Assembly (NCBI GenBank): GCA_025403435.1
Contig: CM046327.1
Coordinates: 18,352,440 to 18,416,439 of the forward strand
Direction: 5' to 3'
Length of the DNA: 64,000 nucleotides
Source: Artocarpus heterophyllus
Lineage: Eukaryota; Streptophyta; Magnoliopsida; Rosales; Moraceae
How positions within the stretch are numbered: the first letter of the stretch is position 1; each line of letters begins with the position of its first letter. The notes under the pieces are model-generated. The model had not been told where the DNA came from. It saw only the letters and a list, made by a program, of their open reading frames with translations, and did not search any database. Of this stretch, positions 1-12,962 are shown one piece after another. A program made the position numbers and the translations under genes.

Positions 1-1
1 G

Positions 2-325
2 GGGAAGTGGGCGGCGGAGATAAGGGACCCGAGGAGGGCGGCACGGGTGTGGCTGGGGACTTTCGAGACGGCGGAGCAAGCAGCTAGGGCGTACGACAGA
101 GCCGCAATAGAGTTCCGTGGAGCCAAGGCCAAGCTCAACTTTCCCATGTCCGACTATGAAGTAGTTGACAACAACAACAACAACAACAACAACGACAATA
201 GTACAAACGACAACCAAATCCCAGCAAGAGATAATAACGAATCGGAGAGTATGAAATTGGGTCAAGAAAACGACAATCGGATTGGGCAAGAGGATGACGG
301 GTTTTGGGAGATGGACAGAGATTGA
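2..325 (+). CDS. AP2/ERF transcription factor, C-terminal part (5' end outside window)
   Basis: The frame is open from the first bases and ends at TGA 323-325. It opens inside an AP2/ERF DNA-binding domain: [20 protein letters not shown], then [15 protein letters not shown] and [12 protein letters not shown]. These are the second and third beta strands, the amphipathic helix and the closing LNFP motif, so only the N-terminal part with the first strand is missing. The WAAEIRD and FRG-KLNFP pattern is that of ERF rather than DREB proteins, and the [14 protein letters not shown] stretch is closest in my memory to ERF109-type group X members. The family binds GCC-box DNA in the nucleus. After the domain comes a run of Asn codons (AAC repeat, about 167-195) and an acidic tail rich in Asn, Glu and Asp, which could act in activation. 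No intron is seen in the visible part. The ERF family is certain, the subgroup is not. Confidence 0.93.
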   Translation, partial: GKWAAEIRDPRRAARVWLGTFETAEQAARAYDRAAIEFRGAKAKLNFPMSDYEVVDNNNNNNNNDNSTNDNQIPARDNNESESMKLGQENDNRIGQEDDGFWEMDRD

Positions 326-2937
326 ATGACGTTGATGGATGGTTTGACAAGCAAAAACGACGAAGATAGATAGAAACGACAGTCATTATTAGAGTATTTG
401 TTGTAGTGGGATTTTAGGCTTCGGCGTTCAGATGTGTTCAGACTTTGGAGCTACATACGATTCTTATTCGCTCTGTTCCTGGCTCCAATGTATGAGTTTT
501 CCACGCGTCTTTGTTTATTTTCCACCTTTTGTTTCTTTTAAGAAAACTATTTATAAGAGGTAACAATTTTCAACCCCAATTGTGAAAATAAAAGACTGAC
601 ATAATTAATAGTCAGAGAATTAGAATATCAAAAAATCGTGAAAAATGATGGCCAAAAAAAGGGTCAAAAGAGAGAGATCGCTAAAGTCAAAGGGTAGACC
701 AGTTTGGAGTGAAACATCAAGACATCTGGAGATGGTCCCCTCAAAAAAAATATATATATATGGAGATGGGGTCACCGCGTTAGGATAGCAAACCAAATGG
801 GGTCAAAAGGTAAATGTCAACTTTGACACTGCCGATCCCAAATGGCCGCATTTCTCATGATGTTACAGAGTTTGGCAACTTAGCATTTAGCAATTGAAAC
901 AGAGAAACTTACGGGCAGTGCTAGCGTTTTATGTTTTCTTTTTTTTCTCGGGACATGTCTATGATGAGGGGCCCTTTTTCCCCTCACTGGTGGAGTATAA
1001 TTTGAAACTCTTTGAAATCCTTCGACGTATATCAAAAGGTCAAAAAAAGATAATGGCCTACCAAGCAAAACTAAAAACTCCCACACTTAATTATTCTAAA
1101 AACATACCTAAAAAAATACTACAGAAAAAAAAAAAAAAAACCATATCAGCATTCTCAAATTTCGCCCGCCACCACCATGGGGTCATGACTTCTCTGCCGC
1201 CCTCCTTGGGTTGAGATTCCACCACCCTCTCATCATGGTTGAGATTCCGTCCTTGTTCTCAGATCTTGTTCTACTTCAACCCTGGCAATGTAAAACATCT
1301 AGTGTGCGATGACAATGGCGAAGCCAAAAGTTTTTATCAGCGACGGCACTATATGAAAGAAAAATTATTGATAATTTTTTGCATATGAACATAGCTATAT
1401 GTTTTAATTATTAAATGTGGGCATAAATCATAATTATTTTAAAAAAATAAGGGCACAATGAAATGTTTTAATTTCTTAGTGGAGGCACAACTATAAATTT
1501 TCATACAAAACAATGGTACAACTAAATTGTTTGAAAATTTTGTGAATGAAAAATCAATACCTCAAAAGTTGAATGAGGGTACATGTCCCTACTCAACTCT
1601 AAGCGACTCCGCCACTAAGCGCGATCTAGTTTTGTTTTGTTTTTTTTTTTTTTTTTTTTTTGGGGGCTGCAATCTGATTTTCTTTTCTTTAATTGGATGT
1701 GAAAGATTATTTTAATTTGACGTCCCTCCTTGTTTTCTTAAAATCAGATTTTGATCTAATGGTTTTAATGAATTTACATCACCGGTGAGAGAAAAAGCCC
1801 CCCACACCACCGACCTGCCCTTTTTTTTAATGTCTTCCCAGATGTTTTAGTTGAAAATAATTATGATATCGTGTTTTGTTTTTGTTTTTGTTTTTGTTTT
1901 TTGCTTGGGACAGAAATGGAAAAAAAAAAAAATCGTACATTCTGATCAGAAAATAAGACGATGTTTTAGAGCCATTTTCCTTTGCCAGGCTCATTTTAAG
2001 CACTCAAACATATATTTTCAAAGAAAATAATCACGTGCTGATTCCCTTTTTGTTTCTACTCAACACAATCTCTCCAGACACTAACTAAATTAATAAATAA
2101 ATAAATAAATAAGAGCTTAAACACAATCTCATAAACAACTCTAACACCAAACATTATCATGGGGAACATTTTGACAACGTGCATTTTCATATTTCATTTT
2201 TTGGTAGCATTCTTTTGGGCAAGGAGCATTTTCATATTTCTGCACACATATAAATGTAGCTAATAAAAAGACGGTTTGTACATGAATAGAGAACAATAAT
2301 TTCAACAGAAAGTGAAAATATTGCAGAAGTATACTAACGCTTTTTATGTATTCTTATAAACAAAAAGTGGAAGCAACAATTCCAAGAGGAGGCTTTGGAC
2401 TGCCTACAGTTGGATGACTAATGACTGGCTTTTTTCTGGGAAAAAAACAGTTTTTCTTTCACGAATAACAAAGATGAGAAGAACGAAAACAGTTCATGAA
2501 TAACATTTCCTTATGCCACATTTATCATTACTAAAATTGGGGGAAACAAATCTTACCAGAATAAATTTCTAGTTCATCAATCTTTCATAAATCAAGAGTT
2601 TGATGGTGCAGCGAACAAACAGCACCAACTAAATCACACAACAAAGCGCTGCCCATCAGTCCGAACGAGCACGTAAAACCCGACCTCCTTTTTATCACTC
2701 GTACACTAGGTGGGCTGAAAACTACTCTCACCAGCCAGTTCTGCAACCTTAATTGGGATAAACTATCATTGTATCTATGGATTCTAGTCAAGAAAAAGCC
2801 AAATCTCAAAAACTAAACATACCTAAACCAATGCGATTAGGTGCTGCAAAAAATGACCAAAATTTTGTTTATTTCTGAACAAATGCTTCGACCTCAAGCA
2901 ATCCATTCAAATCCAGGGAACTCGTTTTTCAGGCTTA
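326..2937. other. Intergenic region between the ERF gene and the convergent large gene
   Basis: No supportable gene. It holds the 3' flank of the ERF gene and the 3' flank of the large minus-strand gene, so the two genes converge. Several homopolymers occur (A-tract near 1125-1140, T-tract near 1640-1661, (GTTTTT)n near 1873-1900) and an AAAT repeat near 2090-2112. The segment 1380-1620 has the look of the edge of an old transposon (ACATGTCCCTACTCA followed by GACTCCGCCACTAAG), but I could not assign it. Short open frames here are low-complexity and resemble no family. Confidence 0.6.
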
Positions 2938-5900
2938 TCACGATGCTGTTGATGACCCAGTTGAGGTCTGTTTAGCCACATATATTTGCTTCATTTTTGA
3001 AGAATGATAACCTTTTTCTCCACCCATAGACTGATTCCTTCCTTGGAAACCCGTTCTTCGATGGGCCCATTCACCAGTGGAGTTATTTCTTTGAGAAGCA
3101 CCACCGCCTCTATGATAACTATAACCAGAGGAATGACCATACTGCTGGCTCGAGATATTATTCTTATGCTGCGAAGGCTGAGTCTTCCCATTGGAACTAG
3201 GATTCTGGCCACTAACATTGCCACTAACATTTTGAGCAACAACATCAGACTTGCCAGTGTCTGAACTCATGCTTACAGACGAAATCTTCGGGACAACATC
3301 GTGTGTGGAAACCCCACTATTGGTGGAATTAGAAGGGTCTACTAACCCTAGTTCATCCGGCAACTGAGTCACAGTGGCATCTGTTGTCACAGGATAACTT
3401 CGATTCTTATCAGACGGGGAAGAATTTTGAGAGTCAGGAAACCTGTTGGCAGTTAATGATTGGTCAATGGGAGAAGCGTGGCTAAGTTTAGAAGGCAGTA
3501 AATCATCTGCTGCTTGTTGCAAAGGCATCGACAAAGGAACGGATTGGAGAGACGATGCAGGGGCAGGGGGCCAACGAGCCTGAACAGACATGTCAGGAGA
3601 GGACTACAAACAATAATACAGAACTGTTAGTAATGCTAGAAAAAAAATTTGGCCATGACAACTCAAACCAAATAGCAATTGGAATTCTAAGCATTTTTTT
3701 TCTCTAATTTTATAATCAAACCATTTCAATATGCATCAACGACAAATTCTAATCACGAAGTACCATCTCTACTTTGCAAGGAATATCCCCTCCAATCGAC
3801 CTCCACCCCTAACCCCACCCCAAAAGCAAAAAATAAAAATAAAAAAGAAAGATGCATGTGGAAGTGAGAGATGTGACAATGGAGAGATAAATTGACAATC
3901 ATTTAGCAACTACGTTGCCTAAAATTTCATACCAACAGACTGGATGTTTACCTGGTATGAAGAAACATCAAACATAGCTAAAGGAGAAGCCATGGGAAGA
4001 AGTGGTGATCCTGGGGCCAAATGCTGGATTGGAGCGGGCATGTTTGTGGGATTGCGCTGCCCAGAAACCATATTCAAATTGTTAATCTCCCCCTCGCCAA
4101 CAACCATGGCAGAAGATACAGGGCCGTGCTTCCAATCAGGCTGCTTCCCAGATGGAATGTAGGTGGTACCCATGAAACTCAGGCCAACTTGGCCAAACTG
4201 TCCAACTGGTGTAAAATGGTTATAGACAACCATGTGTGGGGGGCCTTGGACCCCTGGGATGCCCCCAGGTGGACTAATGAAAGGGCCGGTGAATCCTGCA
4301 GGAGGACCATAAAACGAATCTACACCAGAATGGCAATGCTGCCAGGCTCCTACCGATGCTGAAGATGGTGTGGTGCTCTTTTGGGGCTGTGACTGGTTAG
4401 TAGATGCAGATTCATCGTGCGGTCCAAAAGCAAAGACAGGACCCCCCAACATGGGATTCATCTCGTAGAAGGGAAAATGAGAAGGTGGGCCACCAGGGAA
4501 ATGTGAAAGCAGTTGGCTTGAAGAATTGTGTGGACTTGGTAAGGGTGGCCATAAGGAAATTGGTGGAGTCTCAACAGATAAATCTGCTGGGAGAGATACA
4601 CTGAGAGACTCTTCACCCCTCGACTGACACGTAAATCGCTGATCATTAGCCCCACCTGCCAAAGAATGAAAATGCCACCTTGAAGAATATTTAAAAATGA
4701 AAATACTTGTGCTCATAGTAAGAATGCAGAAAAATTCCTACCTGTTGTTATTCCATCAATACCAGTGCCCCCAAAAGTCTTGGTATCAGAAACAGAGACG
4801 GAGCAAGTACCCAGCCCATTACCAACAATTTCATCATTACTAATTACTGAAACAGCAACAGCTGAAGCAGCTGCTTCAGCTTCAGCTTCAGCTTCAGAGT
4901 CTTCAAGATGAACACATGATTTTGTAGCGTGTTTCTCTTTTTCAAAGAGAAGATCGCAATCATTTTCAGCTCCACCAAGATTGTGGGAAAGTTGCACTTC
5001 AGACCTACACGGACCTGGGGGACCAATTCCATGTGAAGCAACACGGCTGCTATGAGGGAGAATTGTTGGAGATGTGACTGCACCTGAACGAAAACAGAAT
5101 ATATTTATGGAAAATCAGTGACACAAAAATTAGGTAAAATTTCATTTTTTCAGCAATGTCCAACGACTCCAATCATTGCTCACCAAACTGAATCTTTTCC
5201 CCGGCAAGCAGGGAATTGATTGGACTTGCAGTAGAAGGAAATGACTTGTCCTTTGTCAAGATGGAAGATGATGCCACACTGGAATCACTAACCGAGCTAG
5301 ACTGATTCCCAACAGAAGCACGAGAATCAAATTGCCCAGGTTTCATAGCCTCATCAAGTTGGGTCTGCGTCAGGGCCATAACCTACCAGATAGTCTGTAA
5401 GTTTAACACTCCTAGCAGTTTAAGAGACAATAGCTACTACATATATGTGAACTTCTACATAAACCAGTTGAGAAAAAAATTGAAATCCCAGGGGGAAAAG
5501 AGTACGGAAGATTCACACCGTGAAACTAGTGTATTGAAAGAAATATAAATAAATTAACATTTCGTAAGGGAAAAGCTTGACTATAGTGTATGAGACATCA
5601 AGGTATATACATTAAAAAAAGATCACATGGACGCACCTGTTGATTAATTCGTGAATTACTCCAAGCGCTCAAAGATGTTTGAACATTATCAAGAACCTTA
5701 GTTTTGTTGTCAAATGCCAAGCCTGGCCCATTACTTTTTGCAGCAGCAGATACAAAAGTCTGGGAGCTTGTCTGGACTGACCTGCTAAGTAAAAGATAAT
5801 GTAGGCCTGAATATATAAATGGTTTTTCAGTGAGATAAGTGTTCCTGAAGAGAGCAACTACCTGTTTGTTTGGGAATCACTTTTCACAGCAGGAGTGCCA

Positions 5901-8900
5901 ATAGGAGCCAATGGCTGAGATACTAAGCTGGTGTTAAATCCAGTTGACAATTCAATATTTGCCAATCCACGCCCCTCAGTGGCAACAAAATCAGGGCGAA
6001 CGTTGTTTGCTGCTTCTCCACCAGATGATGCCAAAGCTTTACCCAAGTTTGCTAAGGAAGTGCTTTTTGGAGTAGAAAGAGATTTTCGAGGCACCTGCTA
6101 TGATTAAAAAAATCTTTAATTAAGCAACTTGCTATTTACGGTAATATTAAGCAAAAACAAGAATGGAACTGGATGGAAGCACAACCTTTGAGATCCGAGA
6201 CTTAGCCTTGATTTCCTTCTCTCTTTGTTCACGCCGATCATTCAGCATTTGCCTCTTTGACCTCACTTCAATAAAATTATCTTCATCACTTGGGGCTTCT
6301 ATCCCAGGTTGCTGAAAAACGCGGACGACGCCACTTTGTAAAGGAGCGTCAACATCCCCTTCAGAGACATTCCTATTAAGCTTCCCCTCTCCAGACTGAG
6401 GAACATTTTGAACTTTTGAGGAGGATTCTTTTCCAGATCCCTTTTCAACCCTGCTTGAAGAATCTATTTGCCATGAATTTAGTGGAGCGGAGCTTGATAT
6501 CTCTGATTCTAATGTCTGCTTTGACACTTTATGTGACAAAACAACCTTCCGGGGCCCTATTTTAGCAGAAACTCCTGTAGCCCTACCAGTGGCATTTGAC
6601 TTCTCATCCAACCCAGGATCACCAGACGAAACCAAACCAGTAGATTGTCTCTTATCAACACTTTGCCTAACCCGAAACTCAGTTCGTGGAATGTTGCGCC
6701 GAGGCCTCCTTTGATATCCACTAGCTTCAGCACGGGTCGACTCAGAAGCAGAATATGATCTGGAGCCCGAATTTTTTACCGCAAATATGTATCTTTTCCC
6801 TCTGCCACTAGATACCGAGCCATGGACCTTTGGCCCACTTTGATCCTTATCTTTCATCACCGGCTGAGAAAGTGCAGTTCCAGTCTGTGGCTGGCCTTCT
6901 GATTCTCGGGTAACAGGCAAAGCACTGTAGCTTTTCACCCCTTCGTCTCCTACCTGGACACCTGACTCAGACCTGGAATTATTATCACCTAAATAGGATA
7001 TCTCTGATCGACCCCGCTGCACCAAAACAGGGGCTTCAGTATTCTCTCTGGCGGGTAATGAATTATTCTCTTTCAGATTCCCTTGAGACACATCTAACTG
7101 CTTTGGAACAATGCCGGCTTTGTTATCCACTGACATAAACGTAACATCAGTCTTTGCAAGACTCTGGGAAGAATCTTGACCAGGCTGAATAGGCAGTTGA
7201 CCTCCTGGTGTTTGATTGAAAGAAAAGCTAGATGGAACATTGGGCTGAACGAACGACATTGATTGATGAGCCAATGGGACAACCCCTTGGGAAATAGGAG
7301 ATGTATACCTTAGCTGACCAAACTGGAAGAGAGGGGGCTGTGATGGGTGCATATGCGTGAAAGAAGGGCCAACTTGAGGATGCAGATGAAGAGGCATCTG
7401 TATGGAACCAATCTGTATAGCTGGGACTGGAGATGGTATCAAGGACGGACCTGAAAACAGCCCAAACTGAAGCTTAACAGGTACCTCAGCCTGATTCGGA
7501 ATGGCAGATACATTAGATATAACAGCCTGACCGGAAGAATGGGAGGCAAGGTTCACTGGAGAAATAACTGGATGCTGAGACGACGGACCAGAACTACCAG
7601 ACGCATCTGCATGATCCAAAAGTTTAGATTCTGCTGTCATATGAGGAGCATTATTTTGCTGAATGACCAAATCCTGCATTGCCTTCTCAGTTTCCCGGAA
7701 CATTCTAGAGGAATTATCAATAGTAACTTTAGAAGAACCATCCAGGGGTTGAAGTGTTTCTGCATGACCATGAATTCCGCCAAATGACTTCTGTTCTTCA
7801 ACAATGCTAGAAGAAACTTGAGTTACTGCAAATGGACTTTCGTTGTTCCTTGAACCTCTTTCGAGGTCTTCATTAGGCATCCCGACTTCAACGCCCTCGT
7901 TGAAGCCTAGAACCAAATTTTCCATCATGTCAGGCGGCCTGTTTTCCTCCAAGCGCATGTCTTCGAACTCCTGGGATAGATCAATATTCTCATCATCTCC
8001 TTCATGAACCTCATCTTCTTCCTGATATCCGTCTTCGTCTTCATCATATTCTTCTTGCTCCTGCAGCTGTTCATCGTTGTCAACAGCCCATTCTTCATCC
8101 TCATCTACACAGTTTCCAGCAGTCAAGATATTCTCTTTCCCAACATTTGACACTAAAACAACCGGTTCATTCTCCAGTCCTGATAAAGAACCATCTTTGC
8201 CAGCTCCTTCATCTGACAACGCTGAAGATTCTCTCGATTCATCCAAGTCATCATGAGAGAGATGAGTTGGAGAACTGGGAGGGCTTGAGACTGAAAGTGA
8301 GGATTGTGAGTCGCACCTTGGTGTTGATTTACCATCCAATTTCTGCTCATTTTCTTGCTGGGCATTAATCATTTCAGGTTGTCTACGATTCTCAAGATGA
8401 ATGCTCTCATAAGTTGTCTGCACAGCAGGTTCGCTTCTTGTTGCATGATTGTACTGCATCTCACCGTCTATAAAAGTTGAAGGGCCAGGACGTTCAATCT
8501 CACCCCTATAGGAGGCTTTGTGCATAGCAGCTAGAGATGGAGGGGGAAGAACACGAGGTTGTCTCATGGAATACCGTGACCTGCCAAAAGAATAAGGCCC
8601 ATCTACCTCGGAATTTGGGTATCCTCGATCGGAATATTGAGAATAAGAATTACCACGTGTCCGGCCCTGTCCCCAACCGTCAACAAAGTGATCATGAATT
8701 TCAGAGTCCATTTCTGCTTTTCTGGTATAGTGCTCTCCATCTCCAGGAAGGTTCCACCTCTGCCCTTTTAGATTATTGAAATCATCCATTTGAGTTTCAG
8801 AAATTCCTCCTTTATGGAAAGACCTTGATGGCATAAATCCAGCACCTCCATAGAACTCTTTCCTAGAATATGCTCTCCCACTAACAGATGCATCACGTAT

Positions 8901-11273
8901 GGGACTGTGATGTCCAATGTCGTGATCTTGTAACTGTATAGTTGAGTTGTTTCCATTTTCATATGCCTCCCTTCTCCATGAATTAACGGGTTTTCCACGG
9001 TCCACAAAAGTAGAATTATCTCTAGAAAATTGAGATCTAGAACCCATATCCAAGGGCCTGTTCAAACCCGATGAATCAGAGGACGCTGAAGTTGTAACCC
9101 TCTCCACCATTCTTTCACCCTCTTCCCAATCACCCACCTCCGCTGTCCTGGAGAAATCTTGTTCTTTCACCACCAGAGACGACCTCTCCTCCGCAAGGGC
9201 AGAAGAACTAGTCCCACCCTTCGTTTCCTCAGACCGCCTCTTAGCCATCCTTTCCTCCAATTCTAAAAGCTTTTGCTTAGCAGCCTGTTTCCTCCTTTCT
9301 TCTTCCATGAAAATCCTTCTTTTTTCCTCTTCCCTAGCTATTCTCTGCTCTTCAGCTCTTCGCATAGCTTCCAGCTGTTCTTGTTCGGCTCTCCATGCTG
9401 CTTCTCTAGCCTCTTCTTCCAATCTTCTCTGTCTATCTTCTTGTTCCCTAGCCAGCCTTGCTCTTTCCTCTTCTTCTCTTCGAGCCATTTCTAAAGCTCT
9501 TTCTTGTTCTTCAATGATCCGCCGCCTCTCTTGTTCTTGCATTTTCTGAACTCTTTCAAGTTCAGCCTCAAAAGATTCTCTAACAGGATCATGAAAATCA
9601 GTCTGTTTCTGCGCATCTTTCTTTCTCTTGACCACTCCTAGAAGACTACCAGAAAACGGATCTCGGCCATCAAGCCCTGTTGATCCAAAAGGGTCCTCTA
9701 CATAAGGCTTTTCACTCTTCGAGAAAAGTCGCTTCTCCTTGCCAAAGTTGAGCATTGGATCATTTATAAACATCCCTCTGCCATTCAAGGCGTACAATGG
9801 CTTAGATACTGAGCTATTATGTAAAACACTATCTTTAAATCTGTTGTGTTGTTCACTTCCATAGCGCTCTCGTGAATTCCGGTCAAACCCTTGGGCACCA
9901 AGTGAGTCCGTATTGTTGTGCCATGACTGTTTCCCTCCCTGTCCACACCCTACATCCCTCCTTCCAAAATCATCGGGAACATTTTCTCGAAATAGTAAAG
10001 AGGTATACTTATCTTCTTTATGCATTTCTCTGTTTAAACTAGATGGCCCAGAACCAACTTCTGAAGCACTTGAATCATCTTTTGGAAGATTTGAACTTTT
10101 CCAGGAGATTCCTTCCCGCCCTTCTCTACTTGGTGCTCTAACATCTCTGCTGTAAGGGTCTCCTTTAGGGACTTCACTGGAAGTAATCTTTCCAGTTTCA
10201 TCGTCACGCTGACCCCACTTCTCAGAAGTATTATAAGCTAGTTTGTGTGGTAAAACACTAACTCTGGGCATATCAAAATCTCTATCCCAGTAAGCTTCAC
10301 TCTTTGAAAAACCATGGTCCCTTCCCCGATTAGTCAGACCATGACTTGTATCACGCTCATCATCAGCCCAATCTGATCTGGGCTTCAAACGAACCAGCGG
10401 TAATGGACCTGGAAAATACTCTTCTTGCTTCCGAACTTGCTCTGTTGCTCGAGAACCACCCACACTATTGGTGTCAGCATTTTCACTCGTTCCATTGCCG
10501 ATACCGTGGCAAGATGAGTGCGACTGAGGGCGCATATCAACAGGAGTTCTCAAATGGTTCCCGTTCCTCTGCCCATTAAATGGTTCATCATTAACTATCT
10601 GCTTCTGTTTCTGATTAAAACCATCCTTCTGCTTCTGTGCAGGCCCAGAAGCAGAAGGTAAAGCAGCCCGCAAAGAAGGGAAATCCTCGCCCCTCAACAC
10701 TGGTGCCTTCTCTGAAGGCAGAAAGGCAGGAGTAGAAGCCGGAGCAGAGGAACCAACTGCACCAGATCGAGCCGAAGGAGGCATGTACACGCTACTTCCC
10801 TTGGTCACCCCATCAACACCATTCAAACCCTTGTCATTCCCATCAGCTCCTTGATGATCAATCCCGAACCCTTCTTTCTCCTGCAAAGCAATTGCACTGG
10901 GCTTCGTCCACCCCATACCTGACGAAGTCGGCCTTGAACCGCCACCGGAAACCCCTCCACCAGCCGGTCCGCCACCCGAGCCCAATGAATCAAATTTCTC
11001 GTGCTCCTTCCGCAGCGAGGGAAGGTTCAAGGGGGGTGGAACAGAAAGCTTCGACCCAGCCTTCTGTGAACTGCGCGGCCGCGAAAGGACCACCATTCCT
11101 CCTCCACCGCCGCCGCCGCCGGAGCCATAACCACCGACTCTGCTCCGATTAGATCCGTAAGAGCTGGAATTATGAGCATGGTGGTGATGGCGGTTGTGAT
11201 TATTCGAAGGCTGACCATACGATTTGTTCAGATTCACCGACACAAACTTGGTCCCGACTCCGGGATTAGCCAT
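2938..11273 (-). CDS. Very large BAT2/PRRC2-like low-complexity protein (7 coding exons, about 2,458 aa)
   Basis: Coding exons on the minus strand: 11273-6186, 6094-5862, 5781-5637, 5382-5184, 5083-4742, 4655-3952 and 3603-2938, with GT/AG junctions and matching phases throughout (7,377 nt). The start is the ATG at 11273 (MANPGVGTKF); a TAG lies in frame just upstream at 11297-11295. Residues 1-140 fit the BAT2 N-terminal pattern: FVSVNLNKSYG, a His/Gly-rich spacer, PPPLNLPSLRKEH and GMGWTKP. Then follow an EDFPSLR motif, a Glu/Arg-rich charged helix at about 565-680 (repeated RREEEER, RLEEEAR, EEKRR), a strongly acidic patch at about 1055-1115, and long Ser/Pro/Gln-rich disordered tracts. 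MOS1 of Arabidopsis shares the BAT2 N-terminus and acts in immune-gene expression, but this protein belongs to a different plant BAT2-like group that I recall as uncharacterised. The role is therefore unknown; RNA or chromatin regulation is inference. Confidence is high for the gene and moderate for the family name. Confidence 0.88.
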
Positions 11274-11790
11274 CTCACGGCCCCAACCCAAACTCTAGTC
11301 CCGGCGGATTCCGATTCCCGCCAAAGCATCAAAATCAAACACGAAGAAAACCAAACTTAACCCTAGATTTCTCCCCAAAAAAACCCCAAACTTTCGATTA
11401 GCGGATTATTCACACCGGTGGATCTTCAATACACTCTCTCTAACCCTGATCAAGCAGAAGAAAACACCATAAATAGCAATCAAAAAACAGCTGAAAACGA
11501 TCCACAGCCATATAAATCGATCTCAATCTTCCATTAATTTAACTGAAAAACAGATCGTTTCGGAGCTATGGCTTTCGCCGATTAGGGTTTTCGCCAGCCC
11601 TCACAGTGGCGAGCAAGAAAGAGGAAGAAGAAGGGAGATCAAATAAGAGTGGAGGAGTAGGATAAGGACCTTACCTCCGGGGTGTAAGATAGCAGTACGG
11701 ACGGGCTAACGTGCGCAGTCGGTGAGGATGAATACGCAAGTGTCGGACAGAAAAGCCCTACTGTGACCGGAGGAGAGAGAGAGGAGAGAG
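11274..11790 (-). promoter_or_regulatory. 5' leader of the large gene, probable 5'-UTR intron
   Basis: Reading the minus strand, a CT-rich leader (about 11790-11676) leads into a strong donor consensus, GGAG|GTAAG, with the exon ending at 11675. The region between this donor and the ATG at 11273 has no open frame joined to the protein. A plausible acceptor (TGATCAG|GG) lies at 11446. This suggests a first non-coding exon and an intron of roughly 230 bases in the leader. The donor is convincing; the acceptor is a guess. Confidence 0.5.
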
Positions 11791-11799
11791 AAAGAGAGA

Positions 11800-12770
11800 C
11801 GAGGTAAAGAATGAGCAAAACACGAGAGAAAAGCAAGGAATGGTTTTCTCTGATGTTTTTTCATCTACTGTTTTCATTATTTATGTTTTCACCCACACTT
11901 GTATCTTTTTCTTCGATCATACCCTTCAGAGCCCCCAAAAAAACAAATGTCAGACACTTCGCAACTGGACGCCCCGTGTGTTTCTTTGGATCTCATGAGC
12001 TATAACAACTTGTGATGGTATTTTGCTAACTTCACTCACTTTCTAATTAATTCATTTATTCTTTTTTTTAATAAAGCAGAAACGTTCGTTCAGAAAGTAA
12101 AAAGGTTTTTGGCATATTTACACCCTTAAATTTTAGGTTTTTTTTAACTTAGATCTTAAACCTTTTTTTTTTAGCAATTGCGTTTTTAATCTTAACCAAG
12201 TGTGATAATTATGTCTCTTATCATAGATGTTTATCAAAATTAAGACAAAAAATGAGACATACACAACCTGTTTAGAAGAAAAAAGCAAAATTTTAAGTAT
12301 TATAATTATTAAAATATATATATAAGCTAACAAAATTGCTTAAAAATACTAACAATGACATAATTTCTTTTCTTTTCTTTTTTTGGCATAAAATTGAGTA
12401 ATTTGACTTTTATTATAAGCAAATAAGATACTTAGATGTTCTAATTAGGCCATATGCGTCTCATGTAATCATTTTCCGTCTTCGTTTTGAAGGAAGTTTA
12501 TAATTAAGACTTAACTGTCATATTTTGTTAATTTTAAAGACTCAATTGTCATAAAAAAAAAGTTAAAGGATCACAATACTAAAAGTTTAGAAGCAAATCA
12601 ATGAAAAACTCTGTTATATGAAAAAAAAAAAAAAAAAAAAAGAGGAGTCTAAGCTGAGGCAGTTTGAGAATATAGTTCAAAATAAGGGTTTCAGCAAAGT
12701 GGTTTGAAATTCAAGAAAGAAAAGGATTTCAACGTCAAATTTAAAGAAGGACGTAAAGTACTAGCAATGA
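11800..12770. other. Intergenic region, divergent promoter space
   Basis: This lies between two genes transcribed away from each other. It is AT-rich, with short A and T tracts (for example the A-tract near 12622-12641). The stretch 12106-12260 and its neighbourhood contain degenerate phrases of the type 'ttaaattttaggtt ... cttagatcttaaacc', resembling the weak repeats at 59510-59745. No open frame here is supportable. Confidence 0.5.
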
Positions 12771-12772
12771 CG

Positions 12773-12862
12773 GGAACGACATGTCGGTTTTTTTAATGGA
12801 TCAAACGACATATCGGTTTTTCATTGCTTTTTATTAATGGATTAAACGACATGTCGGTTTTA
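12773..12862. repeat. Three copies of a near-palindromic box upstream of the eIF4A-like gene
   Basis: The phrase AACGACATGTCGGTTTT occurs at about 12775, a one-base variant (CATATC in the core) at about 12805, and the original again at about 12845. The core CGACATGTCG is a perfect 10-base palindrome in copies one and three. All three are in the same orientation and lie 100-190 bases before the start codon at 12963, so within the likely promoter or leader. Function is not known; a repeated protein-binding site is inference. Confidence 0.6.
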
Positions 12863-12962
12863 GTGTCTCATTTCGGCCTTTTTTCCTCTCACCCATTAAC
12901 ATAGAAAAACCAAAAAAAAAAAACCGTTGTTCCTTAAGCTTGCAAGGAATCTGAAGTGGAAT

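Noticed and set aside
9273..9549. Plus-strand open frames rich in Ser, Phe and Cys
   Set aside because: They are the reverse reading of the Glu/Arg-rich helix of the large minus-strand gene.
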